Shown: one piece after another, positions 16,701 through 23,598 of the stretch
How the letters are laid out: each line of letters starts with the position of its first letter
Position numbering within the stretch: the stretch's first letter is position 1
NCBI GenBank assembly: GCA_900542675.1
Contig: UQOT01000014.1
Location: forward strand, 1-32,431
Source of the DNA: an uncultured Eubacteriales bacterium
GTDB taxonomy: Bacteria; Bacillota; Clostridia; Monoglobales; Monoglobaceae
Length of the DNA stretch: 32,431 bases
Direction: 5' to 3'
Position numbers and translations under genes: made by a program
The notes under the pieces: model-generated
Told to the model about the DNA's origin: nothing
The model's database searches: none
Seen by the model: only the letters and a program-made list of their open reading frames with translations

Positions 16701-18698
16701 AGCCGATATGCTGCCTCTGTCACCGTCTCTTTTCGCATCGATATCGACATCTATATCGTTTAAGAACACAGTTACATCTTCCCTCGCCGAAACAAGTCCT
16801 ATTTCGGGAAGGGTCGCCTCAGCCTGAAGTATAAAACGAGCCGTTCCCTGTCCGCTTACATTAGCCTTTTTAGTCAGATTTATTTCACCGTTTATATCCG
16901 TCCTCGCCTCTGTAGGTCCGGAGCTATTATATTTTCCGCCCGAAGCGTAGGCATTGTACGTCACCTGGGTATCGGCAACGGGCGTTCCCTCGAAAAAGCT
17001 TGATTTTATGGTATAGTTTATCTCATCACCCGCAAAAACGGCTTTCTTATCAGAGGTAATCTCAAGCTTATACGGCGGTTTTACATAGTCATATACGTCT
17101 ATGTATTCCGAGCTTATGGGGTTTCTACGGTCAAACTCACCCGAACCGGCATAAACGGTAATACTGTACCATCCCGCCTCAAGAGCGGGCAGCTCAATTT
17201 CACCGCTGTACACGCCGCCTTCGACTTTGACCGGCTGTCTGCTCAAAATATCATTACTGTAGACATTATCAAGCGTAACGGTTACGTAGTCAATCGGCTC
17301 CGCGCCGTTTCTCGCCTTAATTGCGCCCCAGAACTTCACGGTGTCCTCGGTCTTAAACAGGGTTCGGTCAAGCTGAAATACCGACCAAAACTCTCGACTT
17401 GCGGAAGTTACGCCGTCACTCCCCGCATTAATCGGCATTAAACACCGTCTGCCGTTTGCGCTCACAATAAAGCCTTCGGGGAATGCTGCGTTTTCTATCT
17501 GCGCAACTCCGTCTTTGCCGGTTTTAAATTCCGCACCTGTTTTAAGGTCGGTAATAACAGCGCCGTCGCAGCTTTTTTGAGTCTTTATATCGTTAACCCA
17601 AACCATAACCGTGCCGTCGTAGTCGCCGATTGTCTGAACCGCTAGGTCGCTTACCTGAACAACCGTCTGCCTCTTCTCATCACCGTATACCGCCTCAATC
17701 AGATAAAGCCCCTCGCCGTATTTCTGCGGAAGTGTAATGCTGTTATCTTCGGTGTCATATGCGTCTTTTAGCTTAAATTCGGCAATTCGGCTGTAGCCTG
17801 ACGCGTCTATGCCCTCAGGTCGGTTATATGTACACCAATATTTATCTTCGTCCAAAAGTGAGCGTTTTACATCTTTGACCGCTTGCTCGCTTAGACCCAT
17901 TTGGTATACAAAAATATCGGGATTTACTTCTTTATTTTCCTTATCATTTATATAGAACCGAACCCGCTGCTCTTCATCGCTTGAGAAGGTCCTCATTCCC
18001 TCGTAAAAGCCCATCCATACATCGGACTGCTCCTCTGTATCGCCCTCGGTTTCAAAGCTGAACGTAAAGTCCTCGTCTATTACCGCTTGGGTCAGTATGT
18101 TCTTAACTCCCGCCTTAACCGTGACCATATAAAGCGTCTCTTTTTGAAGCGGCTGCAGAGGAACAAACGACACGGTTTTATCATGACGCTCAAATTTACC
18201 TTGAATGCTCGGCTCTATCGAAAAGTATTCAGCTATATCGCTGTATGCCGCATCGCTGAACGTAATTTCGATACCGCTGTTTATCGGCACATTGGTTGCC
18301 GAATTGTAAGGCAGAGCGGACACAATTTGAAACTCCGCGGAAGTCTGAAACGCCCACGTGACCTCGTCCTCTCCCTCACGGTTTAACCTGAACTTGATAA
18401 TTGAATTAGACGGCAGCTTAACAGCCGGCGTAATCAAAAACTCACGCTCTCCGCCCTGCTCAACCGTAAGAGGCGGTTCATCATCCAAAGTGAGCGCCTC
18501 CGTAAGCTCATCCGCCGTAATGTCCGACTCGGACGTGAATTTAAACGCGCTTTCCGCGTCAACTCCGTCCGCACTCTCCAGAAGCGGAGTTAACGTATAT
18601 CCGTTTCTCGGCTCCGCCTCTGCCGCCCCGGCATAAACGCACGGCATAATCATAGCCACTGCCAGTATTACCGAAAGCAGCCTCCTAAGTTTTTTCAT
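13770..18698 (-). CDS. Giant secreted alpha-2-macroglobulin-like protein, thioester absent
   Basis: A 1642-residue exported protein; ATG at 18698 has AAGGAG 8 bases upstream and opens the signal peptide MKKLRRLLSVILAVAMIMPC. A Big_5-like Ig domain follows (about 130-225; ALPYNSATNVPINSGIEITF). Then come macroglobulin domains, including an MG2-type RTLFKTEDTVKFWGAI near 460. A serine/alanine/glycine-rich exposed loop near 990-1020 resembles a bait region, and is followed by the A2M core GTAEYRFTLPDNITSWRLTA (about 1050). The helical TED-like domain (about 1200-1480) contains QQEDGGMGILPYAQSDLSL. Where A2M proteins carry the C-x-E-Q thioester, this one has SLRYASGARLEKL (about 1210), with no cysteine. 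Bacterial A2Ms are thought to trap proteases; thioester-free forms are known. The C-terminal beta domain ends in TVGESTGITITE, with no anchor seen. Confidence 0.85.
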   Translation of the reverse strand: MKKLRRLLSVILAVAMIMPCVYAGAAEAEPRNGYTLTPLLESADGVDAESAFKFTSESDITADELTEALTLDDEPPLTVEQGGEREFLITPAVKLPSNSIIKFRLNREGEDEVTWAFQTSAEFQIVSALPYNSATNVPINSGIEITFSDAAYSDIAEYFSIEPSIQGKFERHDKTVSFVPLQPLQKETLYMVTVKAGVKNILTQAVIDEDFTFSFETEGDTEEQSDVWMGFYEGMRTFSSDEEQRVRFYINDKENKEVNPDIFVYQMGLSEQAVKDVKRSLLDEDKYWCTYNRPEGIDASGYSRIAEFKLKDAYDTEDNSITLPQKYGEGLYLIEAVYGDEKRQTVVQVSDLAVQTIGDYDGTVMVWVNDIKTQKSCDGAVITDLKTGAEFKTGKDGVAQIENAAFPEGFIVSANGRRCLMPINAGSDGVTSASREFWSVFQLDRTLFKTEDTVKFWGAIKARNGAEPIDYVTVTLDNVYSNDILSRQPVKVEGGVYSGEIELPALEAGWYSITVYAGSGEFDRRNPISSEYIDVYDYVKPPYKLEITSDKKAVFAGDEINYTIKSSFFEGTPVADTQVTYNAYASGGKYNSSGPTEARTDINGEINLTKKANVSGQGTARFILQAEATLPEIGLVSAREDVTVFLNDIDVDIDAKRDGDRGSISAEVNTITLDRINSGTAKDRSDYKDAPLGGKDITADIYRVYYTAEQIDTAYDYIEKKSYPIYKYTRNEEKIDTVSMTTGSDGKAKTEFNLRGGNNDSFYAKISCTDQSGKTMNFERYLGRDWSEYYYNAERGSYYIDGEQEGYHIGDEVKLSLKQGERDVTKGGFLYVTKNDKILDYSTDAVYSRSFDESFAPNVDVYCFYFTGRDCKSGYGMCADIKYAYDEKELSIGLETDKESYLPGEECTVRVKTADENGAPKSAAVNLSVVDEALFAIKEYTVNTIEKLYYTRYYALRFNYFSHSSSLGYYTRSAGAAVISGGGGSKSVMSSGAAADTAESASVFNNENSGGIRAEFKDTAAFASIKTDENGTAEYRFTLPDNITSWRLTASAVTDDLYAGNNKISINASKPMFINYTLNDEFLIGDMPSVGVSVYGSALKGGEDVSVSLWREDMPDNVLYGSGKAFERINIPLPEMNEAGEYTLVIKADCAGMSDALKHVYNVYETYRSMNKAVYSEAYPGMNFETADKGMSDIVFTDNGRGKYLSTLFSLRYASGARLEKLVSAEEADELIETYFPDIYRSGINKDYKLTDYQQEDGGMGILPYAQSDLSLTVKLLPYISDKVNAESLKNYLREAYNGDNAENKYAALYGLAVLGDTVLSDINKYAEAENRTVLNSIYLALAFEAFGESGRAAEIYSSDIVPNIAIAEPYAYINIGDDKDDILEASSLAMCLASKLDMPEKQGLYEYCVSNRTDDILINLEKLAFTEEAIKNADPQDASIKYDYFGGEHTIDLKNGRSFALRIPNKYMQYFNLKEVNGAVSTVSVVPVPIDTSLADPQITVRRRYYNANNTETENSTTEFKQGDLVRVNLWIDYTNKAADGSYQVTDYLPSGLEYVSSSAKIEISPNNSSASPYRCTWGSVDGQKVTFYDYNGLFNVGVLYYYYARVVSPGVFTAEAPLVQNAYAKDIFTVGESTGITITE

Positions 18699-18747
18699 AA
18701 CTACCACTCCTTATATTTTATATATTATCCATCCAATATTCACGTAC

Positions 18748-18766
18748 GGGCGGATAATATCCGCCC
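18748..18766. repeat. Perfect extragenic palindrome GGGCGGATA-A-TATCCGCCC
   Basis: Nine-base arms with a single central base, located between the A2M-like gene and lrgB in the 18699-18889 gap, about 50 bases upstream of the A2M start. There is no T-run, so it is not a terminator for lrgB. The rest of the gap holds imperfect direct repeats built on GTATTCGCTATTCGCTAATTC. Palindromes of this composition look like repetitive extragenic elements; the copy number elsewhere cannot be seen here. Confidence 0.5.
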
Positions 18767-18889
18767 CTGCGGTTCGCGGGCAATATGATAAACTCTCGTA
18801 TTCCCGCGTATTCGCTATTCGCTAATTCCTAATCGCTACGTTCCTACGTTATTTGACGGTTAATACTGCCAAAAAGTTCCCTGATATTT

Positions 18890-19582
18890 CTATAAAATTA
18901 AAATTGAGTAAATAGTGGTCACAAGCCCTGCCATTCCTATGGCAATACCGCTCATCGCGCCCTCCACATCGCCGATTTCAAGCGCCTTGGTTGTGCCGAG
19001 CGCGTGCGACGCCGTGCCTATCGCGGTACCTGCCGCAACAGAGTTGTTAATTCTGAATATCTTAATCAAAATCGGCGAGAACATCGCTCCGAATATGCCC
19101 GTTATCGTGAGTGCGATTACCGTTATAGACGGAATGCCGCCGTAGCTTTGACATATCGGTACGGCTATGGCGGTCGTTACCGATTTGGGGAACAACGCAA
19201 CCGTCACCTCTCTGTCAAAACCGAACATACGGCACATAAGCAGCACGCACACTATAGACGCGAGCGACCCGACAGCGGTGCCGACCAAAAGCGGAAGCCA
19301 GTTTTCTTTAAGCGACTTTATCTGCTGATGGATTTTAACCGCAAGCGCAGCAGTCGCGGGAGCCAAAAACAGTTCAATAAACGCTCCGCCCTTTTCATAG
19401 CTTTCATACGGAATTCCCAAAATCAGCAAAAACGCGATAACCAAAACGTCCGCTATAAGTATCGGGTTCGCCAGCGGCGTTTTGAGCTTTCTGTTAACCC
19501 ACACGCCGAAAATATACGCAAATACGCTTACAGTCACGCCGAACAGCGGATTTATGCTTATTGTATCAATCAATTCCCGCAC
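18890..19582 (-). CDS. lrgB: LrgB family membrane protein
   Basis: A 230-residue LrgB/CidB (YohK-like) membrane protein with about six hydrophobic segments. The family motifs NPLFGVTVSVFAYIFG, ANPILIADVLVIAFLLILGI and LFPKSVTTAIAVPICQSYGG are all visible, as is ASHALGTTKALEIGDVEGAM near the C-terminus. The frame is open further upstream, but GTG at 19582 is preferred: AAGGAGG lies 8 bases before it and the length then matches the family. It overlaps the end of lrgA by 17 bases, so the two are translationally coupled. LrgAB/CidAB systems affect autolysis and, in some Firmicutes, pyruvate or other small-acid transport. No LytTR-type regulator is adjacent. Confidence 0.95.
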   Translation of the reverse strand: MRELIDTISINPLFGVTVSVFAYIFGVWVNRKLKTPLANPILIADVLVIAFLLILGIPYESYEKGGAFIELFLAPATAALAVKIHQQIKSLKENWLPLLVGTAVGSLASIVCVLLMCRMFGFDREVTVALFPKSVTTAIAVPICQSYGGIPSITVIALTITGIFGAMFSPILIKIFRINNSVAAGTAIGTASHALGTTKALEIGDVEGAMSGIAIGMAGLVTTIYSILIL

Positions 19583-19958
19583 CGCTTTTTGCCTCCTTCC
19601 TCTGTCTGAATTTATTCTGAAGCAGCATAACAAACTTGACCGTGTACGCAGTCGCGGCAAACGTTACCACCGTCGAGACTATACATACAATCAGTATCTG
19701 TACCGCGCTGCTCTTTAATATCTCAAACTGGGTCATTATCCCGACTCCCGGCGGGATAAAAAAGAACCCCATATTGTCGAGCAAAAATCCGTTAACCTCT
19801 TTAAGCTTTCCGGGCTTAAACCAATTTAATATGAATAATATAAACAAAAACACCATACTTATAACACTGCCCGGAAACGGAACGGGAATGAGCTCAGAGA
19901 CAATCTCACCGATAAGGCATACGCCGAAGATTATCGCCGCCTGTTTTAATATCTTCAA
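19566..19958 (-). CDS. lrgA: LrgA/CidA family holin-like protein
   Basis: A 130-residue membrane protein with four hydrophobic segments. The diagnostic LIPVPFPGSVISMVFLFIL (about 24-42) and FFIPPGVGIM (about 70-79) motifs are present. LrgA/CidA proteins work with LrgB/CidB as holin/antiholin-like membrane pairs linked to murein hydrolase control and metabolite transport. The start is a rare TTG at 19958 (TTG AAG ATA), supported by GGTGAAC 6-8 bases upstream and by family length. Its charged tail (RQRKEAKSGAG) overlaps the lrgB start. It is transcribed from the promoter at 19993-20021, which stands back to back with the SLOG gene promoter. Confidence 0.92.
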   Translation of the reverse strand: MKILKQAAIIFGVCLIGEIVSELIPVPFPGSVISMVFLFILFILNWFKPGKLKEVNGFLLDNMGFFFIPPGVGIMTQFEILKSSAVQILIVCIVSTVVTFAATAYTVKFVMLLQNKFRQRKEAKSGAGID

Positions 19959-19992
19959 AAAAGTTCACCAACCTTCAATAATGGTTATTAGA

Positions 19993-20021
19993 ATTATACA
20001 CCTTAAAAAATTTTTTGTAAA
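19993..20021 (-). promoter_or_regulatory. Promoter of lrgAB
   Basis: Minus-strand TTTACA (20016-20021) and TATAAT (19993-19998) are 17 bases apart, about 35 bases upstream of the lrgA start. The -35 box lies only 3 bases from the -35 box of the opposing plus-strand promoter. Confidence 0.8.
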
Positions 20022-20024
20022 CAC

Positions 20025-20053
20025 TTGCTTTAAAATCCAAACAATGATATACT
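20025..20053 (+). promoter_or_regulatory. Promoter of the SLOG-family gene
   Basis: TTGCTT (20025-20030) and TATACT (20048-20053) are 17 bases apart. The predicted start near 20060 gives a leader of only about 10 bases before the ATG at 20070, just enough for the GGGTGAT ribosome site. This also argues against the GTG at 20061 as the start. Confidence 0.65.
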
Positions 20054-20069
20054 GTATCGGGTGATAAAA

Positions 20070-20612
20070 ATGAACTCAAAAATAAATACGACAAACTTAA
20101 ACAGTGAAAATAAAAACTTATACATCGACCCGCAAAAGTCGTGCTGCTTTACGGGTCACAGAATAATACGCAGCGAAGACGTAAGCGCTATTAATCATAA
20201 CCTCCCTATCCTGCTCAAGGAGCTTTATAAGGGCGGTATAAACACTTTTATCGCCGGCGGAGCATTGGGCTTTGATACAATAGCCGCACTTGAAGTCATT
20301 AAGTTTAAATCTGCGCATAACGACGTAAGACTCATCCTTGCGCTGCCGTGCAAAAACCAAACGGCAAAATGGAATTATTCACAGAAACAACAATACGCGG
20401 AGGTCTTAAATTCCGCCGATGAAGTCATATATATCTCCGATGCCTACCTGCCCGGCTGTATGCAAAAGCGCAACAGATTTATGGTTGACAACTCAAACAC
20501 AGTAATCGTATATATCCATAACGCCTCAAGCGGAACAGGCTACACCGCAAAATACGCCCTCGACAAAGAGCGCAGAGTTATTAATATTCTTACCTACCAA
20601 AATGTGAATTAA
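20070..20612 (+). CDS. DUF1273 / SLOG-superfamily Rossmann-fold protein
   Basis: A 180-residue protein related to DUF1273/YpsA-type SLOG proteins. CCFTGHR (about 28-34) opens the Rossmann-like fold. IAGGALGFDTIAALEVI forms the nucleotide-binding glycine motif, QKRNRFMVDNSNTVIVYIHN is the conserved second half, and ASSGTGYTAKYAL closes the domain. SLOG domains bind nucleotides or nucleotide-derived ligands. YpsA in Bacillus affects cell division, but a function cannot be assigned here. ATG at 20070 is chosen for its GGGTGAT site. It is convergent with the XRE regulator at 20662; no terminator hairpin was recognised in the 49-base gap. It may be under separate control from the divergent lrgAB. 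Confidence 0.85.
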   Translation: MNSKINTTNLNSENKNLYIDPQKSCCFTGHRIIRSEDVSAINHNLPILLKELYKGGINTFIAGGALGFDTIAALEVIKFKSAHNDVRLILALPCKNQTAKWNYSQKQQYAEVLNSADEVIYISDAYLPGCMQKRNRFMVDNSNTVIVYIHNASSGTGYTAKYALDKERRVINILTYQNVN

Positions 20613-20661
20613 ACATTATCATAAGGTTTTCGTTTTGGTAACGCCATAAATACTCCTCAAA

Positions 20662-20883
20662 TCATCTCTTATATGGTTTCACGTCATCAATTAATCCTAT
20701 AATGTAATCAGAAGAAACATTATATAATTTACACAAAATTGCTAAATCCTCTATTTTTAATTCAGCTCTTCCCGTTTCAATATGATTATATCCTTGCTGT
20801 GATTTCTGTAATACTTCTCCAATATATGTTTGTGTATAATCATGGTCTTCACGCAAATTTTTCAATCTTGTTCTGTAATCCAT
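20662..20883 (-). CDS. Small XRE-family repressor
   Basis: A 73-residue protein that is essentially a single helix-turn-helix domain: LKNLREDHDYTQTYIGEVL, then KSQQGYNHIETGRAELKIEDL and the closing motif LYNVSSDYIIGL. It is the same type as the regulator at 13405 but without a C-terminal extension. ATG at 20883 has AAGGAATAT about 4 bases upstream. The divergent region holds two perfect TACTCA-N5-TGAGTA palindromes that overlap its own promoter and that of the secreted lectin protein. It is therefore probably an autoregulated repressor of both. This regulatory link is inferred from layout. Confidence 0.9.
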   Translation of the reverse strand: MDYRTRLKNLREDHDYTQTYIGEVLQKSQQGYNHIETGRAELKIEDLAILCKLYNVSSDYIIGLIDDVKPYKR

Positions 20884-20924
20884 AATATATTCCTTCTTAC
20901 TTTATTAAATACTCTGAAAAGAAT

Positions 20925-20952
20925 ATCATACTCAATATCTGAGTATTGACAA
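20925..20952 (-). promoter_or_regulatory. Promoter of the small XRE gene
   Basis: Minus-strand TTGTCA (20947-20952) and TATGAT (20925-20930) have a 16-base spacer. Operator 1 (20929-20945) fills this spacer, so the same palindrome would repress the regulator gene. The leader to 20883 is about 35 bases. Confidence 0.65.
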
Positions 20953-20970
20953 TTACTCAAAGATTGAGTA
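20929..20970. promoter_or_regulatory. Twin operators TACTCA-N5-TGAGTA
   Basis: Two 17-bp palindromes with identical half-sites occur at 20929-20945 and 20954-20970, centres 25 bp apart. The spacers differ (ATATC and AAGAT) while the six-base arms are perfectly kept. Operator 2 lies between the -35 and -10 of the rightward promoter. Operator 1 abuts its -35 and sits inside the leftward promoter. This is classic repressor-site architecture. Confidence 0.85.
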
Positions 20971-20974
20971 TAAT
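20946..20974 (+). promoter_or_regulatory. Consensus promoter for the secreted lectin protein
   Basis: TTGACA (20946-20951) and TATAAT (20969-20974) with a 17-base spacer, a perfect SigA-type promoter. Operator 2 fills the spacer and overlaps the first two -10 bases. The leader to the GTG at 21066 is about 85 bases. Confidence 0.88.
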
Positions 20975-21065
20975 ATTTATATCCAAAGATTAGAGATATT
21001 CTTTATGAACAAAAAATTGCAAGCATTAATAACGAGAAATTAAAATGAAAGGATGAAAAACTTAA

Positions 21066-23210
21066 GTGAAGAAAAATTTATTAGTGGGAACATTATTATC
21101 AATTGTTGTATTAATTTATTGTATAAATGTAAATGCGGCAACAGCTAGCGATGTAATTTCATATGCACGTGGAAAACTTGGTTCTACATCATATAATGGA
21201 TTGTGTACCAAATTTGTAGGGGAATGTTATGGTGCATACGGTATCGTTGGTCACGCAACAAGTGCATTAGATGCTTGTTCAAAATGGAGAAAATCTACCA
21301 GTAGCAATAATATACCTGTTGGAGCTGTTGTGTTTTTTAATTCACCATCGTATCCTCAATATGGACATATTGGAATTTATGTCGGAAATGGGAATATGAT
21401 TCATGCTGTAAGTACTGTACGTGAAGAAGCTATATCACAGTATTGGTGGAATAATTATTTAGGTTGGGGTTGGTTTGGCGGCGTTGAATTATCAAGTGTC
21501 TCACCACCGTCAGCACCAACAAACTGTTTGGCGGGATCTTGGGATGACCGGGTTCAAATTCAGTGGGACAGGGTTGACAATGCAGATTATTATGAGTGCG
21601 GCTTGATAGAGGTCAACACTCGCGAATTAGTTGTTAAAGCAGATATAAATGATTGGTATTATAATTTTTATGGTGTACCGGAAGGTCAGTATTTTGCATA
21701 TGTATGCGCACACAATTCAGCAGGAACAAGTTCACATTCAAACTGGTATAGAGTTGATGTAAATTATACAGTTCCTGCTGCAGCATCTGTTACATTAAAT
21801 ACAGATAAAACAATTGAGGGAAACTCTGTAAAGGTTTCATGGAACGCTGTACCCAATGCAAAATATTATGAGTATTATTTAACAGAATTTCCGGTAGGTT
21901 ATGCATATGGAACTTATACCAAACATGAAAACATACAAAACACCAATGTGACATTTACAGACTTAAAAAGCGGACATTATGAATTTTTTGTACATGCAAT
22001 TACACCTCAAGGCAAATGGGGTCCTCAAAGTAATTGGGTAAAATTTGATGTGTATGCTAAAGATTACATACCCACAAAAATCATATCTCACGACAATCGC
22101 ATTTATGCTTTATATGACTATGAAATGTCATGGTCTTTTGCAAGAGACTTATGCACAGATTTAGGCGGACATCTTGTGACCGTTACAAATCAAAAAGAAA
22201 ATGATGTTATTACTGATTTGATAGGATATGGAAATATGGACGCATATTGGCTTGGCGCTTCGGATTACGGTCGTGATGAAAAAGATTATGCTTGGGTCAC
22301 CGATGAAGAATTTTCATACAGCCATTGGGCAGACGGAGAACCAAGCAGCAATGGTGTTGACGGCACCAAAGAGCATTTTGCGGAAATACGAAAATCTTAC
22401 GGAAACAAATGGAACGATACGCACAATATAAATAAGGCGAGCAAAGGTTTTATACTTGAAATAGAAACCCATGATATAAAGCCTGCTGCAACAGAAACAT
22501 TTAACGGAAATACTTATATGATATTTGACAAAAATACAACATGGTCAGAAGCTGAACATCATTGTGAAATGCTCGGCGGTCATTTGGTCTCAATAAACAA
22601 CAGCCAAGAAAACGAATTCTTAAAAGAATTTCTGCAGAACGGCGAACGCAACTGGTATTACATAGGCGCCGACAGAACAAGCGGCAGTTGGAAATGGATT
22701 GATGGAAACAAGTTTAATGATATAACTTGGGCAGATGATGCTGATAACTGGAAGGGTAATTATTTGATGATATATAAGTTTTCAAAAAAATGTGTGGGCT
22801 TTAATAACGCGTACTTTCCGGAAAATGATATATGTCATATCGGATTTGTATGTGAAATTGAAAGCGAGCCGATACATCCCATAATACTTGACCTAAATTC
22901 ATATGCAGTAACAGAAAATATGAATTTAAAAAATATTGTCAACGCCAATATCTGTAATAATTCAGTCAGTGCTATCAACGCAGAAATAATATTTGCATAC
23001 AGCCGCAGCGACGGAACACTTATTAAGCTAAACAGACAAAACATATCAATACCGCCCAAAGACGCAATTAATATTGAAGATAACACAAACTGCAAGATTA
23101 CAGAGTTAGAAAAAAACTTGGTCGATAAAGTTGAAGTCTACGTTTGGGACAGCCTAAACGGTATGAAGCCGTTATCTGAAAAAGTCGTATCAGAATTTGT
23201 ATATGAATAA
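21066..23210 (+). CDS. Secreted NlpC/P60-like hydrolase with FN3-like and two C-type lectin domains
   Basis: A 714-residue exported protein with a signal peptide at about 1-25. The NlpC/P60- or CHAP-like domain (about 28-142) shows Cys47 in LCTKFVGEC and His101 in YGHIGIYVGNGNMIHA, as expected for a Cys-His peptidoglycan endopeptidase or amidase. Two fibronectin-III-like domains follow (about 148-235 and 236-330; VQIQWDRVDNADYYE and VKVSWNAVPNAKYYEYY). Next come two C-type-lectin-like domains (about 337-475 and 480-610), each with GGHLV[TS] and W-rich motifs such as YWLGASDY and YYIGAD. A 100-residue beta-rich tail (SLNGMKPLSEKVV near the end) closes the protein. The start is GTG at 21066, with AAAGGATG about 11 bases upstream; nearby ATGs are out of frame. 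The gene is AT-rich, suggesting transfer. It lies beside a repressor. Confidence 0.85.
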   Translation: MKKNLLVGTLLSIVVLIYCINVNAATASDVISYARGKLGSTSYNGLCTKFVGECYGAYGIVGHATSALDACSKWRKSTSSNNIPVGAVVFFNSPSYPQYGHIGIYVGNGNMIHAVSTVREEAISQYWWNNYLGWGWFGGVELSSVSPPSAPTNCLAGSWDDRVQIQWDRVDNADYYECGLIEVNTRELVVKADINDWYYNFYGVPEGQYFAYVCAHNSAGTSSHSNWYRVDVNYTVPAAASVTLNTDKTIEGNSVKVSWNAVPNAKYYEYYLTEFPVGYAYGTYTKHENIQNTNVTFTDLKSGHYEFFVHAITPQGKWGPQSNWVKFDVYAKDYIPTKIISHDNRIYALYDYEMSWSFARDLCTDLGGHLVTVTNQKENDVITDLIGYGNMDAYWLGASDYGRDEKDYAWVTDEEFSYSHWADGEPSSNGVDGTKEHFAEIRKSYGNKWNDTHNINKASKGFILEIETHDIKPAATETFNGNTYMIFDKNTTWSEAEHHCEMLGGHLVSINNSQENEFLKEFLQNGERNWYYIGADRTSGSWKWIDGNKFNDITWADDADNWKGNYLMIYKFSKKCVGFNNAYFPENDICHIGFVCEIESEPIHPIILDLNSYAVTENMNLKNIVNANICNNSVSAINAEIIFAYSRSDGTLIKLNRQNISIPPKDAINIEDNTNCKITELEKNLVDKVEVYVWDSLNGMKPLSEKVVSEFVYE

Positions 23211-23228
23211 AAAACATCTAAGCAATTT

Positions 23229-23258
23229 AAAATCGGCATCGCGCGGATGCCGATTTTT
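23229..23258. terminator. Bidirectional intrinsic terminator
   Basis: AAAATCGGCAT (23229-23239) pairs perfectly with ATGCCGATTTT (23247-23257), loop CGCGCGG, with a T-run on the plus strand. It lies between the convergent lectin-protein and DUF1292 genes. Confidence 0.9.
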
Positions 23259-23267
23259 GGCTTAATA

Positions 23268-23582
23268 TTAATCTTCAAAGTCGAACTTGTCGGCGTTGCG
23301 TTTTTTGAATTCGTCGTAAATCTTTTCGGCGAGGCTTTCGTCCACTACCTGCGACAGGCAGTCCTCGCTCTCGGCGTCCTTGTCTATCTTAAACATTGCG
23401 ATTTCGGTTACCTCCTCCTCGCTGTCATCGTAGGGAATGCATATTATATAGTCGCTGCCGCCTATTCTTACTGTATCGAGATGCTCAAACGGTACGGTTT
23501 TTCCGTCCTCGTCAATGAGTTCTAAGATATTATTGTTCTCCTGAATATCATCATTATGATTTTTGTTGTTATTTTGTGCCAT
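23268..23582 (-). CDS. DUF1292 family protein (YrzB-like)
   Basis: A 104-residue acidic cytoplasmic protein of the DUF1292 family. An asparagine-rich N-terminus leads to the core ILELIDEDGKTVPFEHLDTV, then YIICIPYDD and the conserved EIAMFKID, followed by an acidic tail (LAEKIYDEFKKRNADKFDFED). Family members are found almost always next to ruvX (yrrK) in Firmicutes, and their function is unknown. AGGAGGAT precedes the ATG at 23582. The gap to ruvX is 16 bases, so the pair is an operon. The usual third partner, a YrrL/MltG-type gene, is not adjacent. Length is slightly above the typical 90-100. Confidence 0.93.
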   Translation of the reverse strand: MAQNNNKNHNDDIQENNNILELIDEDGKTVPFEHLDTVRIGGSDYIICIPYDDSEEEVTEIAMFKIDKDAESEDCLSQVVDESLAEKIYDEFKKRNADKFDFED

Positions 23583-23598
23583 AATAAAAATCCTCCTG

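Noticed and set aside
18780..18850. Short GTATTC/GCTATTC repeats as a CRISPR or tandem-repeat array
   Set aside because: Units are too short and irregular, and there are no spacers of constant length.
19583..19660. N-terminal extension of LrgB
   Set aside because: Basic, cysteine-containing extension lies inside lrgA; the GTG at 19582 with AAGGAGG restores family length.
20061..20069. GTG at 20061 as the SLOG gene start
   Set aside because: It would sit at the predicted transcription start with no ribosome site; the ATG at 20070 has GGGTGAT before it.
21066..23210. Diversity-generating retroelement target
   Set aside because: C-type lectin folds are present, but no reverse transcriptase or template repeat was found in the window.
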